64,000 nucleotides of DNA from Muraenolepis orangiensis (GCA_027704905.1 CM050999.1:2812814-2876813), one strand, 5' to 3'. Positions 15,655 through 34,636 are shown, counted from the first letter of the stretch. The notes: generated from the letters alone by a model not told the origin. Translations and numbers: made by a program.

Positions 15655-15944
15655 GTATTTTGGCCCAGTTCTAGAGACCTGTGGATCGTTAGTGGGGGTT
15701 TGAGTTTAAGCTCAACGGTGCCCTGCTGAGAGCTGGTGGTCAGCTGCTCTGGAGCCATGGGTTACATTTGTGGAGCACTTTCTCTGTGGAAATGTGATTT
15801 TACAATCATAACAACGTCCTGTTAATTTAAATGGAAATGAATACCTCCGATCAAATGTCTCTGTGGTGCTGTTGACAGATCAAATGGAGAACAGCTTTGG
15901 AAAGTATGACAATGTGTAAAGCCAGCCAGCCCGCCAGCCCTATC

Positions 15945-17009
15945 TGTCACGGGGAGGTCGATCCGCGGAGTACCGGCAGGTAGTAGACCGACGAGTAGTC
16001 CGGGACGGGGGAGGAGTCTGGGTACCGGGAGGTCGGGTGCAAAGTACCGGACGGGTAGTAGGCAGGCGACGGGTACCAGACAGACGGAACGCGACACCGG
16101 CGGGTGACGCGGGGTAGGTACCGGAACACAGACCCGGCGGCAGACATCCATCTCTGGGCGGGCATTTGATTTACCAGGGCGGGCCCACCCCCCCCGCCCG
16201 ACCCCCAGGCCCCACCCCATTGTAACGTAACATATGTGCATATAGTTGCCGAAAGATTTAGGCGTTATTTTTGTGCAGCAAAAAACAGAATACTGCCAGA
16301 AAATATACAAATACAATATGCAAATGTGTTTTAAGCATGAGCATCAGTAGGAAATTACATGTTAAGCATCAGTTTGCACGTGCTACTTTAAAGCAGAGGT
16401 GTCTCTTGACACAATCCTTGTGTGAGCTCTTATTGTTGGTGAACCACTTCCTAATATCCATTGTTGCCGATACATATCAACTGACAGGTTGCTGTGACGC
16501 GTCTCACTTAAAAAAACACACACGACTCAACCCCGCGAAAAACCAGTATCGCGAGATTCATTCAGAATTTCATAGCAAAATAAAAAAAATTATATTATAC
16601 TAATGTTTCAACATAGTTTAGTACAAAAATGAATGGTATGATAAAGCCCTACAAATCAAAACAATAAACATAATAATAAAAAAATAAAAAATATATTTTT
16701 ATATAATAATTTTTTTTAATCCCTGATTTCTCATGGGCGGGCCCAAATCCTGGATGGGCGGGCCTGGCCCCATGGGGCCCGCCCATGACGCCGGGCCTGC
16801 CGGAACATCAACGGCAATGTCCGACGTGACGGGAACAACGTGCAGAATAAAGTAACGACCTCACGCTGGGGTAAAGGATAATCATAGTATATATACCCCA
16901 GGTGAGGTGATTAACAATTAGACAGGGTGATCGTGTACAGGTGTGTGTGTGTGCGCCGCCAGCGCACGTGGCTTGGCCACGCCCCCTGCCAACCACCGTA
17001 ACCGTGACA
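15945..17009. mobile_element. Probable solo LTR
   Basis: The segment starts TGTCACGG and ends CCGTGACA, an 8-bp perfect terminal inverted repeat with the TG..CA ends of LTRs. The flanks CTATC and GTATC match in 4 of 5 positions, as expected for an old target duplication. A TATATATA block (16889-16896) and AATAAA (16848) lie inside. The middle (about 16165-16800) is rich in GGGCGGGCC blocks at both ends and AT-rich between, and looks like a later insertion, but no clean target duplication for it was found. No internal retrotransposon genes flank it. Confidence 0.5.
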
Positions 17010-17064
17010 GTATCATCTTCTGCTCCAGAGAGTGATGTGGGACACAGCCTCTGTGTGTGTGTGG

Positions 17065-17396
17065 GAGTCTGGTTTAAGCAGCCTCATAAGGCCCCCAGTC
17101 AGACTGATTAGAGTCTGGTTTAAGCAGCCTCATAAGGCCCCCAGTCAGACTGATTAGAGTCTGGTTTAAGCAGCCTCATAAGGCCCCCAGTCAGACTGAT
17201 TAGAGTCTGGTTTAAGCAGCCTCATAAGGCCCCCAGTCAGACTGATTAGAGTCTGGTTTAAGCAGCCTCATAAGGCCCCCAGTCAGACTGATTAGAGTCT
17301 GGTTTAAGCAGCCTCATAAGGCCCCCAGTCAGACTGATTAGAGTCTGGTTTAAGCAGCCTCATAAGGCCCCCAGTCAGACTGATTAGAGTCTGGAG
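17065..17396. repeat. 46-bp minisatellite, 7 copies
   Basis: Unit GAGTCTGGTTTAAGCAGCC then TCATAAGGCCCCCAGTCAGACTGATTA. A related 45-bp array with homologous right flank occurs at 47530-47706, in pcsk7 intron 9. Confidence 0.95.
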
Positions 17397-17459
17397 CTGC
17401 GGGGCGAGGCTGCACACCTGTGGTGCATCAGAGTAACCGAGGCCCACAGCTTAAACCGC

Positions 17460-19570
17460 TCACTTGGTCAAGTCAAGTCAAGTCAAGTCCAGTCAAGTCA
17501 AGTCAAGTCAAGTTTATTGTCACTTCACAGTTTAAACAAGTATAAAGCAGTGATGTGAAAATCTTATGTGCAAAACCCGACGACAGAGAGCAGTTATAAA
17601 ATAAGATAAAAATAGATAAAAATAGAATAAAGTAAAAAATTTGAAATAAAAAATAAAAATGCAATTTATAAAATGCAAAAAATCAGCACAGAAAAGAGCA
17701 ATATGTATATATAAATCAATGTAATGAAATATACATTGTTATATGTTATACGCCCTTGTTCAGCAGCCTGATGGCCTGACTGTGGAAGCTATCTCTGAGC
17801 CTATTTGTACGGCACTTGATACTGCGGTATCGCCTGCCTGATGGTAATAGTGAGTAAAGTTCGTGGCTGGGGTGGGCAATGTCTTTTATAATTCGTTTGG
17901 CCTTGGCCACGCACCGCTGATTGTAAATATCCAGGAGGGAGGGGAGCTCACCTCCAACGATATACTGGGCCGTCCGCACCACCCTTTGAAGCGCTCTGCG
18001 CTCGAGTGCAGTGCAGTTCCCGTACCAGGCGGTGATACACCCTGTAAGAACACTCTCGATGGTGCCGTTGTAGAATGTTCTCAGGATGCGGGGGCCCATG
18101 CTGAATTTCTTCAGACGCCTGAGAAAATACAGGCGTTGTTGGGCCCTTTTCACCACGTGTGTGGTGTGCGTGGACCATGTGAGGTCCTCGGAGATGTGCA
18201 CGCCGAGGAACTTGAAGCTGCTGACCCTCTCTACTGCAACGCCGTCGATGGAGATAGGGCTGTGCTCTCCCCTCTGCCTCCTGAAGTCCACGATCAGCTC
18301 CTTGGTCTTCTTGGCGTTGAGGGCGAGGCTGTTCTCCTGGCACCACTGCTCCAGCGATCCGACCTCCTCCCTGTAGGCTGTCTCGTCGTCGCCGGCGATC
18401 AGGCCCATCACTGTCGTGTCGTCAGCAAACTTGACAATGACGTTGGAGCTGTGCATAGCCATGCAGTCGTGGGTGTAGAGTGAGTAGAGGAGAGGGCTCA
18501 GCACGCATCCCTGGGGGGCTCCCGTGTTGAGGGTCAGTGGCTCTGATGTGGTGCTGCCCATCCTCACCACCTGGCGGCAGTCCGACAGGAGGTCCAGTAT
18601 CCAGCTGCACGTGGATGGGGGTACGCCTAGACCTCTCAGCTTGGTGTCGAGCTTGGCAGGAACTATTGTATTGAATGCTGAGCTGTAGTCCACAAACAGC
18701 ATTCGCACATAACAGTTCTTACCCTCCAGGTGGGAAAGGGCAGTGTGGAGGGCCATGGCAATTGCGTCGTCCGTGGATCTATTGGGTCCAGCGTGGTAGG
18801 TAACACGGAGCAAATATAGTCCTTGACCAACCTCTCGAAGCATTTGCTAACGATCGAGGTGAGGGCTACAGGTCTATAGTCATTCAGGCATGTTACCTTG
18901 GGTTGTTTAGGGACAGGCACGATGGTGGACATCTTGAAGACCGCGGGGACAACAGCCTGGGACAGGGAGAGGTTGAAGATGTCTGCAAAGACTCCTGCCA
19001 ACTGGTCTGCGCATGCTCTGAGGACGCGGCCCGGGATGTCGTCGGGGCCTGCCGCCTTACGGATGTTCAGCCGCTTGAAGGTGCGGCGCACATCCGCCTC
19101 CGAGATGCGCAGCTGGCTGGTCTCCTCAGTCGGTGCTGGCTTCGGCGGGCTGCCGTTTACGTCGAACCGAGCAAAAAATGTATTTAGCTCTCCTGGGAGG
19201 GAGGTAGAGGAGTTCTCTACACAACTGGTTCTCCCTCTGAAGTTCGTTATCGTCTGCAGCCCCTGCCACATACCCCTCGCATCGTGGTTCTTGAATTTAT
19301 CTTCCACTCTGTCCTTATACTCCCGCTTGGCAGTGACGATGGTCTTACGGAGGTCGTAACGGGCTCTCGTATATTCCTCCGTATTCCCGGAACCAAAGGC
19401 GGCGTTACGCGCATGTAGGGCAGCGCGAACATCGCCGTTAATCCACGGTTTCTGGTTGGGATATATCCGAACCGACTTGGTCGGAACAACGTCATCTATG
19501 CACTTCTTGATGAACCCGGTGACCGACGACGCGTACTCGTTGATGTTATTGTCCGAGGTGGGCGTGTGAC
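17460..19570 (-). mobile_element. Jockey-like LINE, 5'-truncated and frameshifted
   Basis: The minus strand encodes a non-LTR reverse transcriptase. An upstream part (19570-18790) has RKAAGPDDIPGRVL and NDYRPVALTSIVSKCFERLV; a downstream part (18800-17746) has NRSTDDAIAMAL, LFVDYSSAFNTIVP, NTGAPQGCVLSPLLY, KFADDTTVMGL (catalytic FADD), and ends LNKGV with a stop. A small deletion near 18790-18800, at a repeated ACCC, shifts the frame between RT motifs, so the ORF is broken. The 3' end carries CAATAAACTTGACTTGACTT-type (CTTGA)n tail on the sense strand (17460-17520). Another copy lies at 58798-60356 on the opposite strand and a 3' fragment at 23478-23690. Clade within jockey/I-like elements is not certain. 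Confidence 0.85.
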
Positions 19571-19969
19571 AGGAGAAATGACTACAGCATCGCCTTGGAA
19601 GTGTATGCTTTAATGTAGTACACCATGTGTATTAGATGGGTCTGTTTAGCTCATCGTTCTTCGATACAAAGAGATGATAATTAGAAAGTTAATCCCTCAC
19701 ATGTGAGGCGCTGTTGACCCGGTTGCTGAAAGAAGAAATGGGGCCGGGATATTTGACCCTGATATTTGACCCTGATATTTGACCCTGATATTTAACCAGT
19801 ATTCTGTGTCTATTCCCTCCCTGCTGATAGATAAGATCTGCTCCCAAAACACTGACAATGGTTCACTGGTGATGAATGGCTTGGGATTGAATATATCATT
19901 TCCCATGTTGCGTACAAACAGCTCTTTTGAAATGTTTTCCAACACACGCCGCGACCTGAGTGGTGGTTC

Positions 19970-20066
19970 ACCGAGTGAGTGGTGGTTCACCGAGTGAGTG
20001 GTGGTTCACCGAGTGAGTGGTGGTTCACCGAGTGAGTGGTGGTTCACCGAGTGAGTGGTGGTTCAT
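19970..20066. repeat. 19-bp minisatellite
   Basis: Five to six copies of GAGTGAGTGGTGGTTCACC. A short 13-bp array (GACCCTGATATTT, 19757-19796) lies upstream. The surrounding 19571-20670 otherwise shows no gene. Confidence 0.9.
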
Positions 20067-20531
20067 CGCTGTGTCGGTACAACAGGTGGAGGTTAGGAGT
20101 TAACAGGAAGCGCTCATCGTGGGTTGTTTTGACAGTATGGTGGTACAGTGTGTGAAGCACACTGACAAGTGTTGAAACACACCCTACCTGGTCCAGTGGC
20201 ACATTGATGTCACTACGCCACACACACACACACAACGACAATGTGCTGTTTCCTACAGTCTATAGATTAGATTAGATTAGATTACTATATTACTATATTA
20301 CTATATGTTTGGGATGCTCTACAGCCCTTCCACTGTACATCGCCATAGAGTTAGGATGTGCAACGCTCTTGTACATGGATTCACAAACAAAGACAATGGC
20401 CACTGTTTTTATATTCATTAGAAAAACATTAGGCCCGTAATACAGAGGGAGGCAAGTCAGTGTCTTGGTAAGACAATGAAGAAGATTGTAAAGATGACAA
20501 TGCCTGGCCTACATCTGAAAGACAAAGCCAG

Positions 20532-20535
<4 letters not shown>

Positions 20536-20578
<43 letters not shown>
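20536..20578. repeat. (GT)n microsatellite
   Basis: GT dinucleotide run about 100 bp upstream of the C1q gene A TATA box. Confidence 0.95.
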
Positions 20579-20581
<3 letters not shown>

Positions 20582-20682
20582 CGTGTCCATATACTCCCAG
20601 TCAAAGGCGGCAGGTTATCCCCAAGGCCCCAAGTATATAGAAGAGGTGTGTCGTGAAAAGTGGGTGTGGGGGAAGCTCCTTG

Positions 20683-20690
20683 TATATATA
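20683..20690 (+). promoter_or_regulatory. TATA box of C1q-like gene A
   Basis: TATATATA lies about 85 bp before the start codon at 20774 with no intervening splice site needed, so transcription would start near 20715. Confidence 0.55.
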
Positions 20691-20773
20691 CCCACCTTGG
20701 TTCTGGTCTGCTCATCAGCTCATCCACCAGCCACCACTGAGACTCTATCTGGGCATCGCGGACCAGCTTCAAT

Positions 20774-22150
<1,377 letters not shown>

Positions 22151-22428
22151 CGCAAGAAGCCGTCCCGGCCAAACATTCTACAACTACGACTCCAGCAGCG
22201 TTTTCTAACCTTACTCCTGTTTCCTTCTGGGTTGTGTTGAGGTCCATCCCATCTGGCTGTGTGTGTGTGTGTGTGTACTTTCACCTCGCCGACTTCCTTG
22301 TTACATGTATGTTTCGTTCTGATTTGATTTAAGTGTGTCCATGACTGACGGGATGAAAGATGGTGCCACGTCTAAGCCGGCCTGTTCAATGTAGCCCACC
22401 TGTGCATCTGTGTGAATTCATATCGGAA

Positions 22429-22434
22429 AATAAA
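22429..22434 (+). promoter_or_regulatory. Polyadenylation signal of C1q gene A
   Basis: AATAAA about 280 bp after the stop codon at 22148-22150. Confidence 0.7.
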
Positions 22435-22675
22435 TCACGATTCTATTCTAACACCGTGTTTGACCTTGTCTATTGCTTTGTGAGACGCATGTGGGATGCG
22501 GTGCAACATATATTTTTTTCCAGATATAACAGTGCCTTGTGCATTTGTTTCAAAATGTATTGGTATTATCTCACTGACTCACCACATACATCCAGTCTCC
22601 AATCAGCTGAACCTTGATCGGAAGTGTTTCACCTTCAATTGTTCAGCTAAACGTATGACCTCCTCCCTATCTAGG

Positions 22676-22735
22676 TTAGGGTTAGGGTTTGGGTTGGGTT
22701 AGGTTGGGGATAGGTTTGGGGTTAGGGTTAGACCC
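22676..22735. repeat. Degenerate telomere-like (TTAGGG) repeat
   Basis: Irregular GGTTAGGGTTAGGGTTTGGG-type sequence. It is followed directly by a 3' fragment of the SINE family (22737-22800). Confidence 0.8.
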
Positions 22736-22736
22736 C

Positions 22737-22800
22737 CTAACCGCTGCTCCTAATGCTAGGATGGGTTAAATGCAGAGAAATTCCTTTTGCTGTACTCTAC
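22737..22800 (+). mobile_element. tRNA-SINE 3' fragment
   Basis: Shares GCTGCTCCTAATGCTAGGAT and TTAAATGCAGAGAAA with the fuller SINE copies at 24179-24367 and 44508-44746 and with 51815-51912. Confidence 0.6.
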
Positions 22801-23107
22801 TCTACTGACAAATTGGAATTATTATTTTAAATACTTACACACACATGCACCTTTTGATAAAAAAATAAATATTCAGACTTTTGCTACTCTTCATAGCCTG
22901 TCCCTCAATATAGTCTTACTGGTATGATTTGGGGGTTACTTCATTTTGGGATTACTTGGAAAAATGAAATGCACTTATAAGTGAAGTGTGTCAAATTGAC
23001 TCTTGAATAAAAAGAATGCATGCAAACCTCTCAGATCTCAGTACCCTTCTTCTGCAAGTCAAACACACCAGCCACTAGGCCAGGGCTATTCTATTGGTGG
23101 CCCTCGT

Positions 23108-23306
23108 AAATATATATATATATAATATATAATATATATATTTATTTTAAAATATATATATTTTAAAATAAATTATATATATTAATTATATTATTTTAAT
23201 CAAAATAAGTAAATAAATCAAAATATATAATAAAAATAAAATAAAATAAAATAAAATAAAATAAAATAAAAAATAAAAAATTAAAAATAAAATAAATAAA
23301 TAAATC
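23108..23306. repeat. AT-rich simple repeat
   Basis: TA-rich, then (AAAAT)n and (AAAT)n. The flanking DNA (22800-23480) otherwise shows only a short (TCC)n run at 23345-23400. Confidence 0.85.
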
Positions 23307-23477
23307 CAAAAGATGTCTTGAATGAGGAATGCGCTGCTCTCTGTCTCCTCCTCTCCTCCTCCTCTCCTCCTCCTCTCCTCCTCCTCCTCCTCCTCTCCTC
23401 AGCGCCTGTTGGCCTGTTGCTGCTAACCAGTGTCTGGTTAGTTAGACAAAATGTCTCTTTCTACTTAAAAAAAAAGT

Positions 23478-23690
23478 CAAGTCAAGTCCAGTTTATTGTC
23501 ACTTCACAGTTTACACAAGTATAAAGCAGTGAGTGAAAATCTGATGTGCAAAACCCGACGACAGACAGCAGTTATAAAAATAAGATAAAATAGAATAAAA
23601 ACAGAATAGAATAAAATAAGTTTCAAAAAGTACAAAACTGTATAAAGTTAAAAATATAAAATAAAAATGCAATTTATAAAATGCAATATG
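23478..23690 (-). mobile_element. Jockey-like LINE 3'-end fragment
   Basis: Begins AAGTCAAGTCAAGTCCAGTT and continues with TTTATTGTCACTTCACAGTT and AAAACCCGACGACAGACAGC, closely matching the 3' end of the LINE at 17460-17640 in the same orientation. It is a severely 5'-truncated copy. Confidence 0.8.
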
Positions 23691-23835
23691 CTAATCTTGA
23701 CACCACTTTCCCATGGGCTCTGATGCTCGCCACCAGAAGGTTTTGGGGCTAACCTCATGCTATGAGCAAAGACGCTGCATCCTGTTTGGAGCTGGTGGAG
23801 AGTCAGAGTGAGCTCCATCACTACGAGGCAGAGAT

Positions 23836-23985
23836 AACCCTAACCTCCCTAACCTTAACCCTAACCTCCCTAACCTTAACCCTAACCACCCTAACCTTAA
23901 CCCTAACCACCCTAACCTTAACCCTAACCACCCTAACCTTAACCCTAACCTCCCTAACCTTAACCCTAACCACCCAACCAACACT
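23836..23985. repeat. Telomere-like CCCTAA-rich minisatellite
   Basis: A 24-bp unit, ACCACCCTAACCTTAACCCT-like, about six copies, with CCCTAA cores. Internal position and interrupted units argue against a true telomere. Confidence 0.85.
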
Positions 23986-24093
23986 AACCGGAACAGGACA
24001 GAAACGTCTATGTTAGCGCTATCATTTTAAACTAATATTATAATCTTAGAACTGTTTTTAACTGTAGTTAAAGCCAACCTGTCCGCAACCTGT

Positions 24094-24095
<2 letters not shown>

Positions 24096-24178
<83 letters not shown>
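24096..24178. repeat. (CA)n microsatellite
   Basis: CA run directly preceding the SINE copy at 24179. Confidence 0.97.
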
Positions 24179-24180
<2 letters not shown>

Positions 24181-24367
24181 GGCGGCAGTAGCTCGGTCTG
24201 TTGGGACTTGGCTTGGGAACCGGAAGGTTGCCGGTTTAAGTCCCCTTAACACCTGGGGTGCACTACCAAGGTGCCCCCAGTAGATATAAGAGCTCCTGAC
24301 ACTAGGATGGTTAAATGAGAGGAACTCATCTCATGTACATTTATGTGACCAATAAAGAGGATTCAAC
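24179..24367 (+). mobile_element. tRNA-derived SINE
   Basis: Starts GGGGCGGCAGTAGCTCGGTC (A-box-like TAGCTCGGTCTG), with B-box-like GGTTTAAGTCC near 24232, and ends CCAATAAAGAGGATTCAA. Copies of the same family occur at 44508-44746 (minus), 22737-22800 and 51815-51912. Pol III boxes in the right order support a tRNA origin. Confidence 0.78.
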
Positions 24368-24370
24368 CCT

Positions 24371-24838
24371 TTAGATTGTCACACACACACGTGTGTGGAG
24401 GCATCAAACCCTGGAGGCATCAAACCCCCCCTCCAGGGTCCATCCTCTCCTCCACCTCCCTCCAGTCTCAGTCTTCTTCCCTGGTTCTCCACCTTTCCTT
24501 GGGAACCAGGGTGAGCCTGTGTGGGCCTTCTCTGATCCACTGATACCGGTCCTCCGCCCAGCTCGGTGTCAGGCGAGCCCACTGAGATGATGGCAATCAG
24601 ACACCCGGCTGGGGGAGGCCCGGGAGGAGAAAGGCCTTCCAGCAGGGAGCTCTTGTTCAGGTTGAAGGCCACATTATTATGTTAAAGGGCGTTGCCTCTG
24701 CATTGTAAAAGGTGCTTTGGTGTCAGTGTTTTTCTGGCACCCACGTGTGTGTGTGTGTGTGTGTTGGAAGATAGTCATTCACCTGTAAAGGATCAGGTCA
24801 TGTGACATGCATCAATAAGCAGTAAAAAGCTCTCGGAC
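24371..24838. other. Upstream region of C1q gene B
   Basis: Contains a duplicated GGAGGCATCAAACCC (24398-24427) and a short (GT)n at 24745. No other gene or element was recognised. Confidence 0.45.
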
Positions 24839-24839
24839 A

Positions 24840-24915
24840 GCGAGTCCCAGTCTGACTCTCCTCTCTCCTCTCTCCTCTCTCCTCTCACTCACCGGACGGA
24901 GAGACCAACCTTACA
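24840..24915 (+). other. Candidate 5' noncoding exon of C1q gene B
   Basis: A good donor (TTACA|GTAAGT at 24916) follows a pyrimidine-rich leader with repeated TCCTCTC. The coding exon's ATG at 25426 directly follows an acceptor-like TTGCAG, so a noncoding first exon is expected about here. Transcript data are lacking. Confidence 0.45.
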
Positions 24916-25425
24916 GTAAGTGGACCAATAACCGTTGTTCAATAAATCCTTTTACCTTTTCTTTATTACTAAAAGAGATATGCATCAAGATTATTACAAC
25001 CATTTATTATTCTTAATAAAAATCGGCAGGTACTGTTCAAATTAGATGTTATGTTTTTTATAACAATAATAATAATAATAATAGTAATAATCGTATAATC
25101 GTCATAATAATAATAATAATTATTATTATTAGTATTCATATTATTAATCTTATTATTACTCCTATTATTATTATAATAATTATTATTATTAATATTATTA
25201 TGAGCCCTAAACCTAACCCAATGTTAGTGCTTAGTGTTCATGTGAATGCATTGTAATTGTAAAGGATTGTGAAGCAGCGTGTGAGGGAGGCTGTAGCCTC
25301 GAACACCACTAGTCTCACTGGGAGGTGAGTCACCGGGAGGTGAGTCACCGGGAGGTGAGTCACCGGGAGTGTGAGGTACCGGTAACCTAGCGTATAACTT
25401 GAGTAAAGACGCCGATTCGTTGCAG

Positions 25426-32270
<6,845 letters not shown>

Positions 32271-32509
32271 ACCTACACCCAATAGTTCTAGGAGGGGAGA
32301 CCGGGGATGGTGGTGGACTGAACCAGGTGCATCATAGGTAAATGAGCCTTTGATCATGACCATGTGGTTCCATCCCTTCTACTGGAGAGCGTTTAAGGAC
32401 CGCTGTTAGAGGAACTGTATAGACTATGACACACAGCAGTTTAACATTAACAGTGACAGGTGTGTAATACCGGGAAAGGTATGAGAAACGTTTGGAAAAT
32501 ACAGCCGAT

Positions 32510-32515
32510 AATAAA
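32510..32515 (+). promoter_or_regulatory. Polyadenylation signal of C1q gene B
   Basis: AATAAA about 240 bp after the stop at 32268-32270. Confidence 0.65.
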
Positions 32516-32604
32516 ACTAAATGTGATTCATGATAAAGGTTGTATTCCATTTTTGTGTTGATTAAATTGTGTGGTATATATGAAGAGACATAGGAGCATG
32601 CACG

Positions 32605-32608
32605 CACG

Positions 32609-32675
<67 letters not shown>

Positions 32676-32860
32676 ACACACACACACACATACACACACT
32701 CACGCACGTACGCACGCACGCACACACACACACACACATACACGCACTCACGCACACACAGACACGCACGCACACACACACACACACACACACTCACACA
32801 CACACACATACACGCACTCACGCACACACACGCACAGACACGCACATACACACACTCACG

Positions 32861-32898
<38 letters not shown>

Positions 32899-33012
32899 CA
32901 CTCACGCACACACACACACACACACCGACACGCACATACACGCACTCACACACACACACACAGACACGCACACACACACACACACACGCACGCACACACA
33001 CACACACACACC

Positions 33013-33069
<57 letters not shown>

Positions 33070-33080
33070 ACCCACCCACC

Positions 33081-33160
<80 letters not shown>

Positions 33161-33165
33161 TCCAT
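32605..33165. repeat. Compound (CA)n tract
   Basis: CA repeats with CGCACG, CATACA, CTCACG and CCCA variants. Confidence 0.95.
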
Positions 33166-33302
33166 ACATACAGTAGCCCTGTGTCATAGGGATGCTATAT
33201 TTGGCCTATGTATTAAGTAGGATTATAAACAGCTCCATAAATGATTCTAAACAAAAGCAGGCCTTTGAGTCAGTCAATTTCTTCAGTAGTGTAAGCAAAG
33301 GC

Positions 33303-33364
33303 TGTGTGTGTGTGTGTCCTTCTCTGGGTGAAGAGAAGGACACACACACACACACACACACACA
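33303..33364. repeat. Short perfect hairpin with (TG)n/(CA)n stem
   Basis: (TG)n-TCCTTCTCT, loop GGGTGA, then AGAGAAGGA-(CA)n: the two arms are perfect reverse complements. Confidence 0.9.
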
Positions 33365-33512
33365 ACTTGTGCTTTCCTGGTAGCATGTCAGGCACAGCAT
33401 GCCATAATACATAAACATCATTATTTCTGATGTGAACGTCTATTGACATGTGTCACGTGGATAGTTCATGGTGACATAAACCCAGTTCCAGAGTATTCGG
33501 AGGCATGAGTAT

Positions 33513-33515
<3 letters not shown>

Positions 33516-33561
<46 letters not shown>

Positions 33562-33601
33562 TTGTAGTGTGCAGGGAGAAGCGTCACCCAGTGGATGGGA
33601 A

Positions 33602-33644
<43 letters not shown>
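33516..33644. repeat. Inverted (GT)n / (CA)n pair
   Basis: A (GT)n run (33516-33560) and a (CA)n run (33603-33644) separated by about 42 bp could pair as a hairpin. Confidence 0.85.
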
Positions 33645-33646
<2 letters not shown>

Positions 33647-33711
33647 ACATCCAGGACTTAAAAGGTGATCCCTGATGTGACGATTCCAATACTAGCCATC
33701 CATATTTGTCT

Positions 33712-33950
33712 ATTCATCCTCCTCCCCTCCCCTCTCCTCTCCTCTCCTCTCCTCTCCTCTCCTCTCCTCTCCTCTCCTCTCCTCTCCTCTCCTCTCCTCT
33801 CCTCTCCTCTCCTCTCCTCTCCTCTCCCCTCCCCTCTCCTCTCCTCTCCTCTTTATTCTCCTCTCCTCTCCTCTCCTCTCCTCTCCTCTCCTCTCCTCTC
33901 CTCTCCTCTCCTCTCCTCTCCTCTCCTCTTTATTCTCCTCTGCTCTCGCC
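33712..33950. repeat. (CCTCT)n microsatellite
   Basis: Pentanucleotide array with TTTATT interruptions, followed by an (AACC)n-like stretch up to 34130. Confidence 0.95.
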
Positions 33951-34285
33951 TCCTGTCCATCACATCTTTTTTCTCAATACTGTATTTTTATTTTGTTCTC
34001 TCCACTCATCCCTGCCCACCAACCAACAAAATCAACCAGCCAACTACTCAACCAACCAAACAACCAACTACTCAATCAACTAACCAAGCAACAAACCAAC
34101 ATCTAACCTGCCAACCAACTTAACCAGCGACTAACCACCGGTGTTTCCAGATGTACCAACCACACACTTGACGGCTCAAATCATAATTTTTGTACTTGAT
34201 ATTCTTGGCCTTTATTAACGGTGTTCTATACCCCCGGCAGCCATTACTGCTCACACTCCATCTCAGCCTTCCCCGACCTCGTTTC

Positions 34286-34412
34286 CTCCCGTCCTCCCTC
34301 CCCTCCGCGTCATGTACTCAATGTGTTTCTCCTCTCCCTCCCCTCCGCGTCATGTACTCAATGTGTTTCTCCTCTCCCTCCCCTCCGCGTCATGTACTCA
34401 ATGTGTTGCATA
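34286..34412. repeat. Three-copy tandem repeat of about 42 bp
   Basis: Units CCTCCCCTCCGCGTCATGTA followed by CTCAATGTGTTTCTCCTCTC, three copies, upstream of the tagln CArG boxes. Confidence 0.85.
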
Positions 34413-34564
34413 GTCTTCCCCTCTCCCTCCCTTGGAAGCGGCTCTGTGCGGCCCAGTGGGAGGAGGGCTGTGGGGAAAGTATTTGGGGAATTTCCTCAGA
34501 GGGAGAACCAGCCCAGGCACTCTGGCCACCGCGTCCTGCACTCCTAATGGAGCTGCTGCTCGAC

Positions 34565-34574
34565 CCAAATAAGG
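34565..34574 (+). promoter_or_regulatory. tagln: CArG box 1 of tagln promoter
   Basis: CCAAATAAGG is a perfect SRF-binding CC(A/T)6GG site. Mammalian tagln (SM22) is driven by two CArG boxes bound by SRF/myocardin. It lies about 370 bp upstream of the predicted first exon. Confidence 0.7.
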
Positions 34575-34626
34575 CTGGGCTTTTCACCAGACTGGAGAGG
34601 AGGGGTGAGAGACAGAGAGACCATGC

Positions 34627-34636
34627 CCTATTAAGG
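34627..34636 (+). promoter_or_regulatory. tagln: CArG box 2 of tagln promoter
   Basis: CCTATTAAGG is a second perfect CC(A/T)6GG site, 62 bp after the first. A further imperfect site, CCTTTTAGG, lies at 34869-34877. Confidence 0.7.

Noticed and set aside
16165..16802. A separate hAT element with GGGCGGGCC-type ends
   Set aside because: Terminal similarity is visible, but no 8-bp target duplication or exact ends could be found.
17065..17396. Possible CRISPR-like array (and other regularly repeated arrays)
   Set aside because: Units are directly tandem without variable spacers, in vertebrate DNA.
17863..18483. 206-codon plus-strand frame over the LINE
   Set aside because: Antisense shadow of the reverse transcriptase coding strand.
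22676..23985. True telomere or subtelomere
   Set aside because: Repeats are short, impure and flanked by ordinary genes and transposons on both sides.
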